Assembly: GCA_023014365.1 (NCBI GenBank)
Contig: JAEBUN010000093.1
Span: 1 to 28,963, forward strand
Direction of reading: 5' to 3'
DNA length: 28,963 nt
From: Lepiota brunneoincarnata
Taxonomy: Eukaryota > Basidiomycota > Agaricomycetes > Agaricales > Agaricaceae
Below are positions 18,567-28,963 of this stretch, in pieces; within the stretch, counting starts at the first letter, position 1; each line of letters opens with the position of its first letter. The notes beneath the pieces were generated by a model. The model did no database searches. It worked only from the letters and a program-made list of their open reading frames with translations, and was not told the DNA's origin. Position numbers and translations under genes: made by a program.

Positions 18567-21500
18567 CGCTACCCCAGGGGTGGCTTGCAAGGCTGCATAT
18601 AAAGCCTCCGATGTTGGCAGGATTGAACACTCAGTTGACGGCTTAGGTACGGCGTTGACCCATCTACTAGCAATATTGTGAACCTAGGGTTGAGGAAGTG
18701 GCTGCCAAAAGCGAGTCGCCGACATTGACTTTTTCCAGTCAGTTCTACAACGACAACCAAGCCACCATTCAGGCTGCAGCTGCCGGCTTCTCTTCCCTGG
18801 ATAATAAGATCGTAGAGACTGCTATATCCACCTTTACGGAACCCGCAAAAATTGTGATGAGGGGTCTGGATGCGCTTGGTCAAGCACACCCATTCATCGG
18901 AGGTAGGACTTCTGACCTTGTATTATTTTTCATGAATCAAAATATCAAATGCCCTGTACTAGTTGCGGTTGTTGCATTCAAATTGGTCGTCACACTTGAC
19001 CTCACGCGCCGGGAGAATAATCAGAAGGTGTTAGCTATTCGTGTCGAGATGCAGGACACGATGTGTGTTCTATTTCAGTGCGTCTGTTATCCGATCTTCG
19101 CGATGGCCCTAGTTTTCTTCAGTGTCTGCTAGGTTACATCACACGAAGGACCCAGAGGAGCTTGGTCCCGATGGGGTATCTATCAGGGACAGAATGCAGC
19201 CCCTCATCTAACAAATAGCAAGGAGCATCACGAAATGCAGCTCCGCATGTGATGCCTATCTGAAAAAGAGTTTTCTTTGTAAGTCGCAGCGAATTTTGTG
19301 CGTCGGAGTCCGAGCCTTGAAATTGGCTAGCTAGGACACTGAAACCGAAAATCTATGAGAGCCGCTTAGCAGCCCACACGTCAGTATTTGCTGATTATCG
19401 GACCAAGCTTGAACAGGCTCTCTCCGTCCATACAGCATTGGGCGTGGGGGCCGCCAATGAGAAGCTCGACAAACAGCAGGCTACCCTTAAAAATATCGAA
19501 GATCGAATGTTAGATATTTTCAAGAAGCTTGAGACACCGCGGGAGAGGGAAGTATCCAAATTTATCGAAGATAACGGGGGCGCCAGAGTATGTGAGGAGA
19601 AGGACGATCCCCTCACGAAAATCTGGGGAGTCTTTATCTGCCGTCGCACAACGCTCTACCTCCAGAGGCAGTGATGAGGTTGTGGCTGCACGGAAAACTC
19701 TTCTCAAGGAGCTTACGGAGGACGTCGACGAGACATTCAAGAGAAACCCCGCTATCTTCGAAGCAAAGATGATGACCCAGCGTCAGCAGATCACGGAGGT
19801 AGTGGAGAGGCAGGGGCAACAAATAATGTCCGCGCTGCTCTCGGAGTCACACGACAAGATTAAAGATAGGGTGAGTCCCATCATGAGCTTGTTGACAGAT
19901 CACCTAACAAGCAGAGAAACTCGCATTAGGACCCCCAAATGTTGTGGAAGGATATGGTCAGTGATATTTATCCAGAAGTTTAGTTTCTGTTGAGCTGGGG
20001 TTATAGAAATGGAAGGGAAACGTCAAAGCGAGACGCTTTGTCCTTGCTCTACGCGACTATTTCATGGACCAGTCCAATGCCGCAACGCGCCTTGCGACAC
20101 CCGACGCCACAGTTGTTGGTCTCCCCGAGGTATCACCCGACTTGGACAAGCATTCTTCTGAGTGCGAGACCAGCCCAACTGAACAGCAATTCTTGAGTGC
20201 TCCCGTCAACCGCATTGATCGGTGGACGCTTGAGCACATCAACATAGCTCATCTACAACCGATTCTCGAATCTATAGATGATGACGGAACTGGGTTCATT
20301 AGCATTAAAGAAGCGAATATCTTCGCAATCCAACGACCAAAAGGGTGGACGTAAGTGACCTTCCTATAAGAAACAGTCTCTAGTTTCACGCCACCCCTTA
20401 GTCTTCTCGATTGGCTAGCGTTCTGGGCCAAAGGTTAGCAACATATCACCCTCGATTTCTAGTTCTGTTTACATCCGAAACGTCCAGGATGGCATCACAG
20501 CATCTCACAATACAAAAGCCAGATCTACCTTTATATCCAAAAAATGCACGGAAGCTTGGACAGAATCAAACCCGGCAATGGATTCAACGTCGACTGGAAT
20601 CCCGACACGGACTGTTTTCGGACCATCGAGCAACTTTTGCGAGCGACGAAGACCGTTGACGAGAATGAGCGACTAGATTCCGATCTTTCCCAACTAACCG
20701 AGTCTTTCGTCAAGAGCGAGGGAGCGCGTCTGGAGAAGAACTTGAAGAGTATGGGTACAATATCGACTCCCCCGCTACAGTTTCCCCCATAACAGGACCC
20801 GGAAGGATCGAGAGAGTGAGTCCGTTTTGTTTCTTACGGGAAATACAACTGACACATAGCCTCCGTATGTTTACCCTTTACTTTGCCTTCTCTTGAGACA
20901 CCACACTCGCGCTATCGAGGCTGCGTGCCACCATGTAATCGATGTGGACGAACTAGATTATTGGGCAGAAAGCCTCAATTCGGTTGTTGGTATCATCAAA
21001 CAGCGGGTCGAAATCCTTGGAGGTAAACCTTTCCAGTCATTCATCGTTCGCCTTCCTGTTGACAAGATCGCAGCTATTTATAGGCAGGTCTGCATTGACG
21101 CTAAGGCCCAACTTGAGAACTTCCCCTTTGGCATGGTGGGCTTGGCCATTATGCTTATTTGATGACTAGCCGTTATACCAATGCTAGTATCGCTTGATTT
21201 GAGCGAGTCCTGATTTGTGTGAGCCATCTGAGAATAACTTTGCGGCTTGGCAGAATATATCGACAGACAAAAACGAGAACGCGGACGACCAACTTGATTT
21301 GAACGCCGTCTCCTTCTTAAAATACCCGACCCAAGACACATTTTCGTATACGCCAATAGACGTTGACATACCGCCGGTGCAACTGGATACGGACGAATCG
21401 AGCTTCCTATCCAGTCTGGAAGGGTTGTGGACAGGGCATTGCTACCACACCGATCTTGATGGTGACTGCGTTTCTGTCAAGGGCCTTCTCTTGGTCCGCA

Positions 21501-23199
21501 TTGACGTTGTAAATGGAGTGGCTCTGAGCGGCAGGGTCGAATCGTGCTCCGGAAAAGCAGACGTATCAGGTAGCTGCCAGAGTACAGAAAACGGACTTCT
21601 TCAAGTCAAGCCGACTCTGGGAGATAAGAACGACGGAAATACCACCTATCAACTTTCTGGTACCTTTGATCCTACAGTCCAGAGGATCACTGGCACCTAC
21701 ATGGTTGAGGGTGAGGAGGAGGAGGGAGAGGGGGATGGGGAAGATGAAGGCGAAGAAGAGTCCAGCGATGGAGACGAAGAAGAAGCGGATGCTGGAGACG
21801 AAGAAGAGGCAAGCAGTGGAAGCGAAGAAGAGGCAGGTGACGAGGCCCGAGAAGAGGCGGGTAGTGGAGACGAAGACGGGGGGGGATCCCAGAGCGGGGA
21901 AGAAGGTGGGCAAGAGGTGAAGGGGAATGATGGTGCAGAGACGAAAGGAGGCGAGGTCGAGGAAGGCCCGAATATAGAGGAAGGAGTAGAGAGTAGCGCT
22001 AACCGAAAGGACCCACAACAGTGGTGGCGATAAAATGGAAGTTGAGGAAAGAAATGAAGAACCCTGTACCTTCATCCTCACGCGGACACCACCAGAGCTT
22101 TTCAGATTCCGATATCGTCCGGAAGATCTTCGCGAAAACGCAGCAAAGGCGCGCCGGGCTTTTGCCTGCAAGGCTGCGCAGTACTTGATCCAGAAGAAGA
22201 GAGGACGTGGGAATTCCTGAAGGAACGCATCACGGAGCGAAGGGAGATGACGAACCTCCGGCTACGAGACTGGGACGAAGAAGACCAAATTGCGCCTAAT
22301 CGTGATCAAACTGAAGACGACGGTGCCCCCTCTAAGCTTGATGATACACTATGGCCCGGATTCGCTGGCCTTTGTCATGCCCTGGTTGATTACACAAGCT
22401 CAAGGGAAGCTTACGTCTTGTAAGATCGCCCTTAGCAGTCTATTCTTGTCCCTAATTTATCCTTTCCAGCAAGAACACCTGCAGTAATTGTGGTCGGACA
22501 ATCCTTAAGCCCGGATATATGTATTCGCAGTGTGTCAATGCAGAACACTCTCAGATGATCAGTCTGTGTCCGGATTGCGTAAACGAGTCCCCCAACGACA
22601 ACAATCTTGTACACGATAAGACGCACTCGGTGCTCAAAGCGTCCATTGTACTCCATGATTTTCGAATCTCGTTCCTGATTAGAGACGCGAGAGCGCTTGT
22701 TGATAGAATCAAGGGCACTCTTAGGGACTCGGAGGCCAATCGTGGAAAGGGATTGGGAACTGACTCAAAAGCGAAGAGCAAACCGAACAAGTTCATGTGC
22801 GCTTGTTGCAACCGACCCGTGTCGCTCCCGCTCTACGTTTGTGCCACTTGCGGTGCCTAGCTGTTTCTATTCGCTTCGGTTGAGAGCTAATGCGTTTGTT
22901 ACTTCAGCGCGTGATACGCTTATCTGCGTTGATTGCAATAGCAAGAGCGCAACGGCCCTTCCTGACGGAGCGGGCATAGTTAAGCCATGCCTTTAGGAGG
23001 GGGCACCAAGGTTCCGACATGTAGAAGTTGTCGGGCCCTTTCTGCCGATATGTACGCGTACGGCTCGTCCGCTACCCACCTCACCCCACTATCTTCGCCG
23101 TACCATTCCTTCGTCCATTATTTGGATTTTGAGATCTCCGCAGGGCCCAATCTAACAGATCCCGTAGCAACAAAAATCCATCAGGGGATTTTAGCTTGA
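18567..23199 (+). pseudogene. Broken tandem paralogue of the EF-hand/ZZ gene
   Basis: The same domains and most of the same introns follow in the same order as in 13288-18130. They are the helical N-terminal domain (SPTLTFSSQFYNDNQ, then VAVVAFKLVVTLD), coiled region, EF-hand loop DDDGTGFISIKE near 20277-20312, the middle region, an acidic linker (21703-22000), and ZZ-like Cys pairs near 22470-22950. It is disabled many times. No start codon joins the first exon in frame. TAA at 19209-19211 replaces Glu in QPLMEQIA. Frameshifts occur near 19616 (before KSGESL), 20753 (in the GYNIDS segment), about 22030 and about 22195. The second ZZ finger is cut by a stop at 22994, although decayed homology goes on to about 23190. 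Protein similarity to the intact copy is moderate, so the duplication is old. Expression of fragments cannot be excluded. Confidence 0.8.
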
Positions 23200-23254
23200 T
23201 GATCGGGTCGCTAACATCTTCATGAAGAACATGTTTCTGTCATGATTGAGATAA

Positions 23255-23593
23255 TCAAATGACAATGCAGACGAGAATGCTACGCCATTCCTCTAAATCG
23301 GCTGGGGTCAAGTCCTCTAATTCTTCCAGCAGGTACTCGCATAAACCCTCCACCGACCTGATGTCACCTCCGAGTTGTTCGATGATATCCGAATCATGTT
23401 CGAGGAGGGCTCTAGCTACAGCGTTCGTCGTCTTTGGCAGGCCAGGAGCGAGTTCGGTTGGTGGTGTCATGCATGTTCGACAAAGGAAACAGACTTCTCC
23501 GAAACGACCCAGGAACACAAAGTGATTAATCATACTCCTATATGTGGTCGCTATATATGTGAACCTTTTTTCTTCTTTCATCTTCGTCTCCAC
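23255..23593 (-). CDS. Possible gene fragment or small hypothetical gene
   Basis: An open frame of 112 codons whose second half looks like real protein (helical and acidic: RALLEHDSDIIEQLGGD, then EYLLEELEDLTPADLEEW). The first half (MKEEKRFTYIATTYRSM...) is less convincing and may contain an intron. I recognise no family. It could be the last exon of a gene whose upstream part was lost at the GC-rich segment 23690-24080, or a short gene of its own. It is convergent with the 3' end of the broken EF-hand/ZZ copy. Confidence 0.3.
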   Translation of the reverse strand: METKMKEEKRFTYIATTYRSMINHFVFLGRFGEVCFLCRTCMTPPTELAPGLPKTTNAVARALLEHDSDIIEQLGGDIRSVEGLCEYLLEELEDLTPADLEEWRSILVCIVI

Positions 23594-24182
23594 AATTACC
23601 TACTTAAAAGGAATTTTTTAAAGGTAGTTCAGCGACTAGATGATGATAAGCTTGACAAGGGTGAGAGAGTTTGCTAAGCCTGAAGCACTGCAAGTGACCA
23701 GTGGGCGAAGGCCGGGTGTACACCTGCTCGATAAGTAACAGCGACTTGGCATGCCGTAGAGAAGCGGGATCGCCCGTGGTGAAGCCCCGTCCGAAGCACG
23801 GGTCTAGCGTAACTTGGAGTCCTGGGCGTAGGCAGACAGTGCCAGTGGTTAGCACGATGGTAGTGGTACGGAGCGAAGCAAGACGCGGAAGGCGCTCACC
23901 CCAAGGCGTACCCCTGCCCACGGCTGTGCCTCGACACACTGAGTCCGACAAGATTAGGTCTCCACACGGGTATATTTCACTCGAAGCCAAGACCCCTAAT
24001 CATCCGAAAACGAGCCATTGGCTACGACAGGTCTGGGAGCCATCAGGAAACACGGGAAGCGGCGTATAGTACATGCAGCTAGTCCCCAAAACAGTGGAGC
24101 ATGAAGGCAGCGCAAGGTAAATAAAGAGATTGTAGAGTACCATTCAAAAAGAACTTAAAGAATAACCAGGGAAATCCTGAAG
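23594..24182. other. Intergenic with GC-rich unassigned segment
   Basis: Positions about 23690-24080 are noticeably GC- and CpG-rich compared with the flanks. They contain a strong inverted repeat CCCGTG (23773-23778) / CACGGG (23797-23802) and start near a GTGTACAC palindrome (23716-23723). The open frames through it on both strands have odd composition and no motifs. It may be a short non-autonomous insertion or a structured RNA; I cannot name it. The 3' UTR of the transcription factor lies at its right edge. Confidence 0.4.
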
Positions 24183-27100
24183 CTAATAGGTGTTTGTTCG
24201 GATGATCGGAGGTACGGCATAGTTCGCAGGTGGGGGAGTAACTCCTCGAGCATGACAAGCGTTGACCAATTGCGTGCGCAATGTTTCGGTGCGAGTATGA
24301 TTTTCTAATGATAAACAGATTAGTTCATAACGAAGTCCGTGAGAGGTCTGTTGGGGGGGTTGATCACTCACCAGGGCAAGTCCAGAGCGCGTTCAGATTT
24401 TCGACAATGAAGAGCAGATCCTTGACAAGTTCCAGGAGGCCGCTAGTAGATTGTTCGAACAACCAAAGCAAGACAGCACTGCAAGTTATTTCAGCAACAT
24501 TCAAGTAAAAAGCTGATGGGGCTTACATGTGTAGTTGGTTGACAAACCACGAAACAATAAATGGCCTTCGGACAAGCTCATTGTCCTCTGGGGGATTGAA
24601 ATGAGAGATGGTTCCTCGAACCCTCTGAACAACCGCCTGCTGGTATCGCACTATCGCATTGTCAGTGGCATTCTTCCTGCCTTTAATCGAATACATACCC
24701 CATTCTTCGACCTGCGTTGCATTGAAGAAAAGGCCGGGTCTGTCGGATCGTGCTAAACCAACCACACTGCGAAGGTTGGCGGCCTTGTAAGTTTAAGGAG
24801 GTGATGTATCCTACCTGACACGGACCGCCTGTGCTACTAGCAAACGTATGCTGAGAGCTATCAGTAATCGGAAAGAGGCTGCGATCACCATTGACGTACT
24901 TAAACAGGTACTCGCGCGTGAGATATAAGATAGTGGTATCCAGGTTACAATGGTGGACATTGAGGGCAGCCTCTATTATCTGCGCCTCGCCAACTGAGTC
25001 AGTGAAGGCCTCGATCTTGTCATCAACTTTGATCTGATCTTGTTGGAGAGAAACGCAGAAATTCCAGAGAAGCATAGTGCGGCAATACAGGGCCCATACG
25101 GTTTCCTTCACCGTCAAGGGATCATTCGGGTCCCTATGTTGGGGTGCGCGATCAAAAACCTCGCCAGGGAAAAGAAGAGCGAACTAAAGGTGGGATCATG
25201 AGGAGTAAGCAAGAATCTCACGGAAAAAATGGAAAATACGCACGTTTCCTGGATCATTTAGGTAAAATGTTCCGGTTTTCCGTCCAAACGCAACGCACTG
25301 AGCGTTATGCTCTGAGATAAGGCTAAGTGCACCCCAGCAAAGACGACGAATTTCTTCGTCGTGGATTTGCGAATCCATCCAGTCAGGATGCCAGGGAAGC
25401 CGATAAGTACGACTCGTGTAGTTCTTGGAGGCGTCATCGACCTCATTACGCAGGCACTTGCAGGTTTTACCAGTCAGAGATGGGCCATCGTCGAGGAAGA
25501 CATGAGGCACAGCGTTCGGAGCGAAGCGGCACGTAGTGGGATCGTGTGCATCATTGGTCGTGAGTGCCAGATTTGCAATCACTTCATCCAGCGCGTGAAG
25601 TGTAGCAGACGCACTCGCATAGCTATGCTCTGTATACGCCGAAGACTCAAAGACCGCGAGAAGCTGAGGGTACGTTAACGACCAATAACGTAGACATTAA
25701 TAACTGCTCACAAATTGCGCTTTTGCTAGATCTGCATTGAGTAAACCAGCATGACGGGCTTCTTCCAGAGCTGTTTGGGCCTGCATGCGCAGATTCACGG
25801 CCTCGAGCATTCCGGGTGCACCCTGGTCGACATTGCTTGACCGGAGGAGCCGAGCAAGTGCAAGAGCAGCCAGAATGAAAGCAGGCTGGATCTTGACTCG
25901 CTCAGCATCGTTGCACAAATTTGCAGCCAAGAAGTCAAAATTTACGAACGACAACTGGTGCGTTGTATTGCGGATTCTGAGAGAGCAACGAAGTCAAGTC
26001 GTGAAGAATTGCGCCCAAGGTGCTACGTACAAAAAACCAACATGTTCGACAATTTCTTGAGGGCTGTTCAAGAGGTCAAGGTAGGTAGACATTTGGGGGG
26101 AAGAGAAGGTCGCTTACACGTATACTTGAATGATCTTGTCCCACCACCCTCGCTGCCTAACCGCGTCTGTCTGTGATGTCGGGAACGCAAACATGCGATG
26201 AGGCTCATCCGGCAAGGTATTCACATCGATGGAACGTGGAAATGCGGCCCTTGCATACGGATCGTGCTCGTAGCCATGGTCTGCATGACGGCGATATATC
26301 GGAGATTCTTCCTGGTACTGCCCACATTATGAGCATTACCATTGGCAAAGAAAGTAGTCAGTGAGCTATACCTTCACAAAATCGTCCGAAGCTGAAGAAG
26401 CGCGGTACAAACTCGAGATGCGTGAAGGGTGGATGTCTGGATGTGAAGATCGGCAGGCCGCTCAGGATGGCGGGAGGACGGCGATGGATGCTCGGGATCA
26501 GTCATATTTTCCTTGACTCGGTGTGGTTGAAGTTCTTGGGGATCAATTATAGGATCAGTGACAGTTCGTCGACGCTTCGGATTAGGGGGTTGTAGTATCG
26601 TCTGCTGGCCTCTTTTTACATCTCCTTTGACGCGTACCGGGACGCTTATCTGGTCCCCTCCGTTTGGGCATTGCATCATACTCGCAATCGTTATTTCTTC
26701 GGAGACAATTGTTGCACTCGGGCTAGTTGAGTCGCATCGTATTTTGCGGCACGACTGAGGGAGACCAACAGGGTAAGGAAGCCCGAAATTCATCAGCATT
26801 CCGCTAAAAGGTTTAATGAAAAAACCATAATGAAAAACGGACATACCACAGACGACAAGCTATGACAACAGGTGCTATCCCCTTTCGAAGCCTCTCGTGA
26901 ACTGCTGGCGGCACTTGACATCGAAGGCTCCGTTCGCTCGGCCGCAGTGGCCACGGGATTGGGCCTGTGATCAGAGTCCATGTTTACCGCCGGGCGAAAC
27001 CCAGGAGGTGGTTGATAGTAGATAGGATCATGAGAAGGTCCACCAGACGACGGTTGCTCGGGCGGTGGTGGTAATATACCTGTAATTTACTGGACGTGTA

Positions 27101-27598
27101 ACATGGCGGGTGGCAGGAATACGCGAAGAAACGGTGGATGTTGAACAGGGAAGTTTGTGCCCTAAGTGGTAACGAGGGTGGCTGGTTGTTTGTAATGCGG
27201 GAACGTGACTTGTCGGGCGCCTGAGCTCGGAGGCTCTAGTCTGGTATCAAGGATCGGTGTCTGTTGGTGATTCTTGTTCAGACCTTGAGCGAAGTCAAAT
27301 TGCGGCGCGAGAATTTCCGTGGCAGGAGGACTGTCAACTTGGGGATGATTGGGTTGATACCGTACTTTATTAAGAAGGAAAAGAAGTTGAGAGGGAGAGG
27401 ACGATACGGGTACGATAGCAACGACTTACAAGACTCACTACCACCCTGCAAATGAGGCATCTGAGGCATCTGAGGAAAGACTCCACCAACCGGAGAGTGC
27501 AGACCAGATCCGTCTTCACTGGATGAGGGAACTTCGTCTGGAATCAGGAGGAGGCGGCGGAAGGGGGAGTAGATGTCGTTTCCTCCACTTGAGACCAT
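24183..27598 (-). CDS. Zn(2)-Cys(6) transcription factor with damaged DNA-binding exons
   Basis: The C-terminal fungal transcription-factor domain is read through well spliced exons: 26317-26118, 26063-26031, 25976-25712, 25663-25244, 25183 to about 24853, about 24774-24527, 24478-24372 and 24304-24183. It includes QPAFILAALALARLLRSS, EEIRRLCWGALSLIS and NFALLFPGEVF, all typical of basidiomycete regulators of this class. The zinc cluster is recognisable (VIACRLC, RKIRCDST, PECNNCLRRNNDCEYDA, then a basic linker RRGPDKRPGTRQRR) but its pieces lie in different frames. Shifts fall near 26880, 26752, 26727, 26590 and 26415, and a TAA interrupts the Pro-rich N-terminus near 27090. The probable start is ATG 27598 (MVSSGGNDIYSPFRR); 27715 is possible. 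Nearby P450 and oxygenase genes could be targets, but nothing shows this. The exon join near 24774-24853 uses a weak donor. Either the gene is dying or the sequence has indel errors. Confidence 0.7.
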
Positions 27599-28138
27599 GG
27601 CAGCGGAATGATTAAAAGGAGAAAGACGGATATCGAAGCTGGGGAGGGGACGAAGATAATGGTCTGGAACGGCAGACACACACGAGTTTGAGGACAGGAA
27701 GGGTTGAGCTGGCAAAACTATCTAGTATTAGGGTTGGTTTGCGTTATGCCCGGTGGAGTGACCAGTGAGAAGAAACCGCTGTCCTTGGTCAGGATATTAG
27801 GTCTGGAGTGATCGATAATTTCTCCGCGCCCGACCAGATCCCTGGATGAGTACCCTCTGAGTTGCCTTTGAGAGCGGCGTGTGTTCTCTTGTCTGAATGT
27901 GAAGCGCTGTGCGTTGGGATGGGCGTTTAGCAATTGGAGGCACGTCCGACTGCCCCACAGCACGGCTGCCAGCCGCTGTGCTCAGCTAAGCCTCTGGCAT
28001 CCTGAAGCATCGTGTGTACGGCAAAATCCCGGAGTGACCGTGAGGATCATGTAACAAAAACATGGCGACAACATAAACTCTGTTCGAATTCGGAAACACC
28101 AGGTCCTCCCCACGTGTCTTTAGCTTTCCTCACCAAGA
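27599..28138. other. Intergenic upstream of the transcription factor
   Basis: Expected to hold the transcription-factor promoter. An 81-codon minus-strand frame (27963-27718) is open but has no recognisable motif, and I do not call it a gene. Confidence 0.45.
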
Positions 28139-28963
28139 TCTGGCCTTCCCACACTCCCAACCATGTCCGCTCCCCCTCTTCATAGATAATGTTTCCTTCG
28201 TTCCGCTAGAGGAGTCGTGCACCAAGAACAAGACTCCCATCCACGGACCAACCCTCGAGATCCTAGGTAGAAATTGACCAAATTCGTTGCTACGTTATTC
28301 TATTCCACACGCCTGGAGTCCTTGCCCTCTTCCAGGTCTCCAGGCACCATACAATATACACTCCTCCCCTCAGAGACCCCAAGCACCGCAAACCCACCAC
28401 TTGACAAATCCCTGCATCACCAATACCCGATCAGAGGTACCAACCCTCACATGACAATAGTTTCTCTTCTTATTCCAGGCATCAGCAAAGTGCACCATCT
28501 CACCAGAACAGAACCACTTGGGCTAAAGTTATCAACCCGTTCTTCCCCTTCCCCTTACGTACAGGGTCACGCTCCCTGCTTATGCCCACCAAACCCCGAT
28601 CTGCGAATTTTCTCACCAATGACCCTGATATTATGTGGTTCTCATCAGGTCTCTCTGGTGATCTCCTGGAGACAGCTCGTATTTCGTCTCTGACGATGGC
28701 GAAGACCCTTTCCATGCTGCAGTGGTAGTTGGGTGGGTTGTGCTGGCCCGGGGATGGGGGACACGACTATTCATTAGACCATACTCGTCTCCCCTGTATT
28801 CGCAGATTTGTGCATATTAAACAGCGCTCATTTCTCTTTCAGGCTACCGAATGCGTAAATACCTACGTCAATTCCGTAGCTTATGAAAGGATCGTCACAG
28901 GTTTGCTAATGTTACAAAACGGACTGAGATGATGAAAACATAGGAACCTTTCACATTGTAGTT
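28139..28963 (+). other. Possible 5' part of a plus-strand gene cut by the window end
   Basis: Weak coding signal only. Short stretches look protein-like (HQQSAPSHQNRTTWAKV near 28486, and GDSSYFVSDDGEDPFHAAVV near 28669-28730), with possible introns ending in TTCCAG (28482) and TTTCAG (28842). I could not build a continuous frame or recognise a family. The region could equally be the upstream part of a gene starting outside the window. Confidence 0.25.

Noticed and set aside
21566..22171. Minus-strand 201-codon ORF with hydrophobic runs, possible membrane protein
   Set aside because: The Phe/Leu/Ser runs are the antisense of the GA-rich acidic tract; there is no homology or start context.
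23604..24069. ORFs of 128 and 122 codons on opposite strands
   Set aside because: Both merely lack stops in a GC-rich stretch; neither has recognisable domains or natural composition.
1..28963. tRNA, rRNA and CRISPR arrays
   Set aside because: I looked for T-loop/B-box type sequences, rRNA-like conserved blocks and regularly spaced repeats and found none that hold up.

Overview
This looks like nuclear DNA of a filamentous basidiomycete (Agaricomycetes). The genes carry many GT-AG introns, mostly 47-75 nt. The gene types (Sec2 exchange factor, intron-rich P450, Zn2Cys6 regulator with a fungal TF domain, large EF-hand/ZZ proteins) fit this, and a Rhizoctonia-like (Ceratobasidiaceae) source is my guess from general resemblance only. 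There are no bacterial operons, rRNA, tRNA or CRISPR arrays that I can see.

Layout. (1) 1-5000 is a decayed, repeat-rich block. Degenerate repeats (1-587, 1606-2032) are interrupted by a roughly 1 kb element (588-1605) carrying two hammerhead ribozymes in direct orientation, 552 nt apart. A CpG-depleted SNF2-helicase pseudogene follows (about 2180-4440), and then an inverted, mutated copy of the same element (about 4449-4960) with a third hammerhead-like motif. (2) 5092-6179 holds two weak minus-strand gene models. (3) 6594-9590 holds two well supported minus-strand genes: a Sec2-domain Rab exchange factor and a 2-oxoglutarate/Fe(II) oxygenase. (4) 10282-12612 is a 12-exon cytochrome P450, divergent from the oxygenase across a 691 bp shared promoter region. 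(5) 13288-18130 is a 14-exon gene for a ~1381-residue protein with an N-terminal helical domain, one EF-hand, a disordered acidic linker and two tandem ZZ zinc fingers. (6) 18567-23199 is a tandem paralogue of that gene, broken by a stop and several frameshifts. (7) 24183-27598 (minus) is a Zn(2)-Cys(6) transcription factor whose C-terminal regulatory domain is intact but whose zinc-cluster exons are frameshifted. (8) The last 1.4 kb holds only doubtful coding signal.

How it fits together. The P450, the oxygenase and the transcription factor could belong to one small oxidative-metabolism locus, but nothing in the sequence proves a common pathway. The most unusual signal is the hammerhead-bearing element. 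Its tandem ribozyme-containing units resemble either the pseudo-LTRs of Penelope-like retroelements (EN-deficient fungal members are telomere associated) or retrozymes. A stem next to the ribozyme is preserved by covariation between the two copies. Splice models were built by hand from reading frame, family motifs and splice consensus; no alignment or RNA evidence was available.
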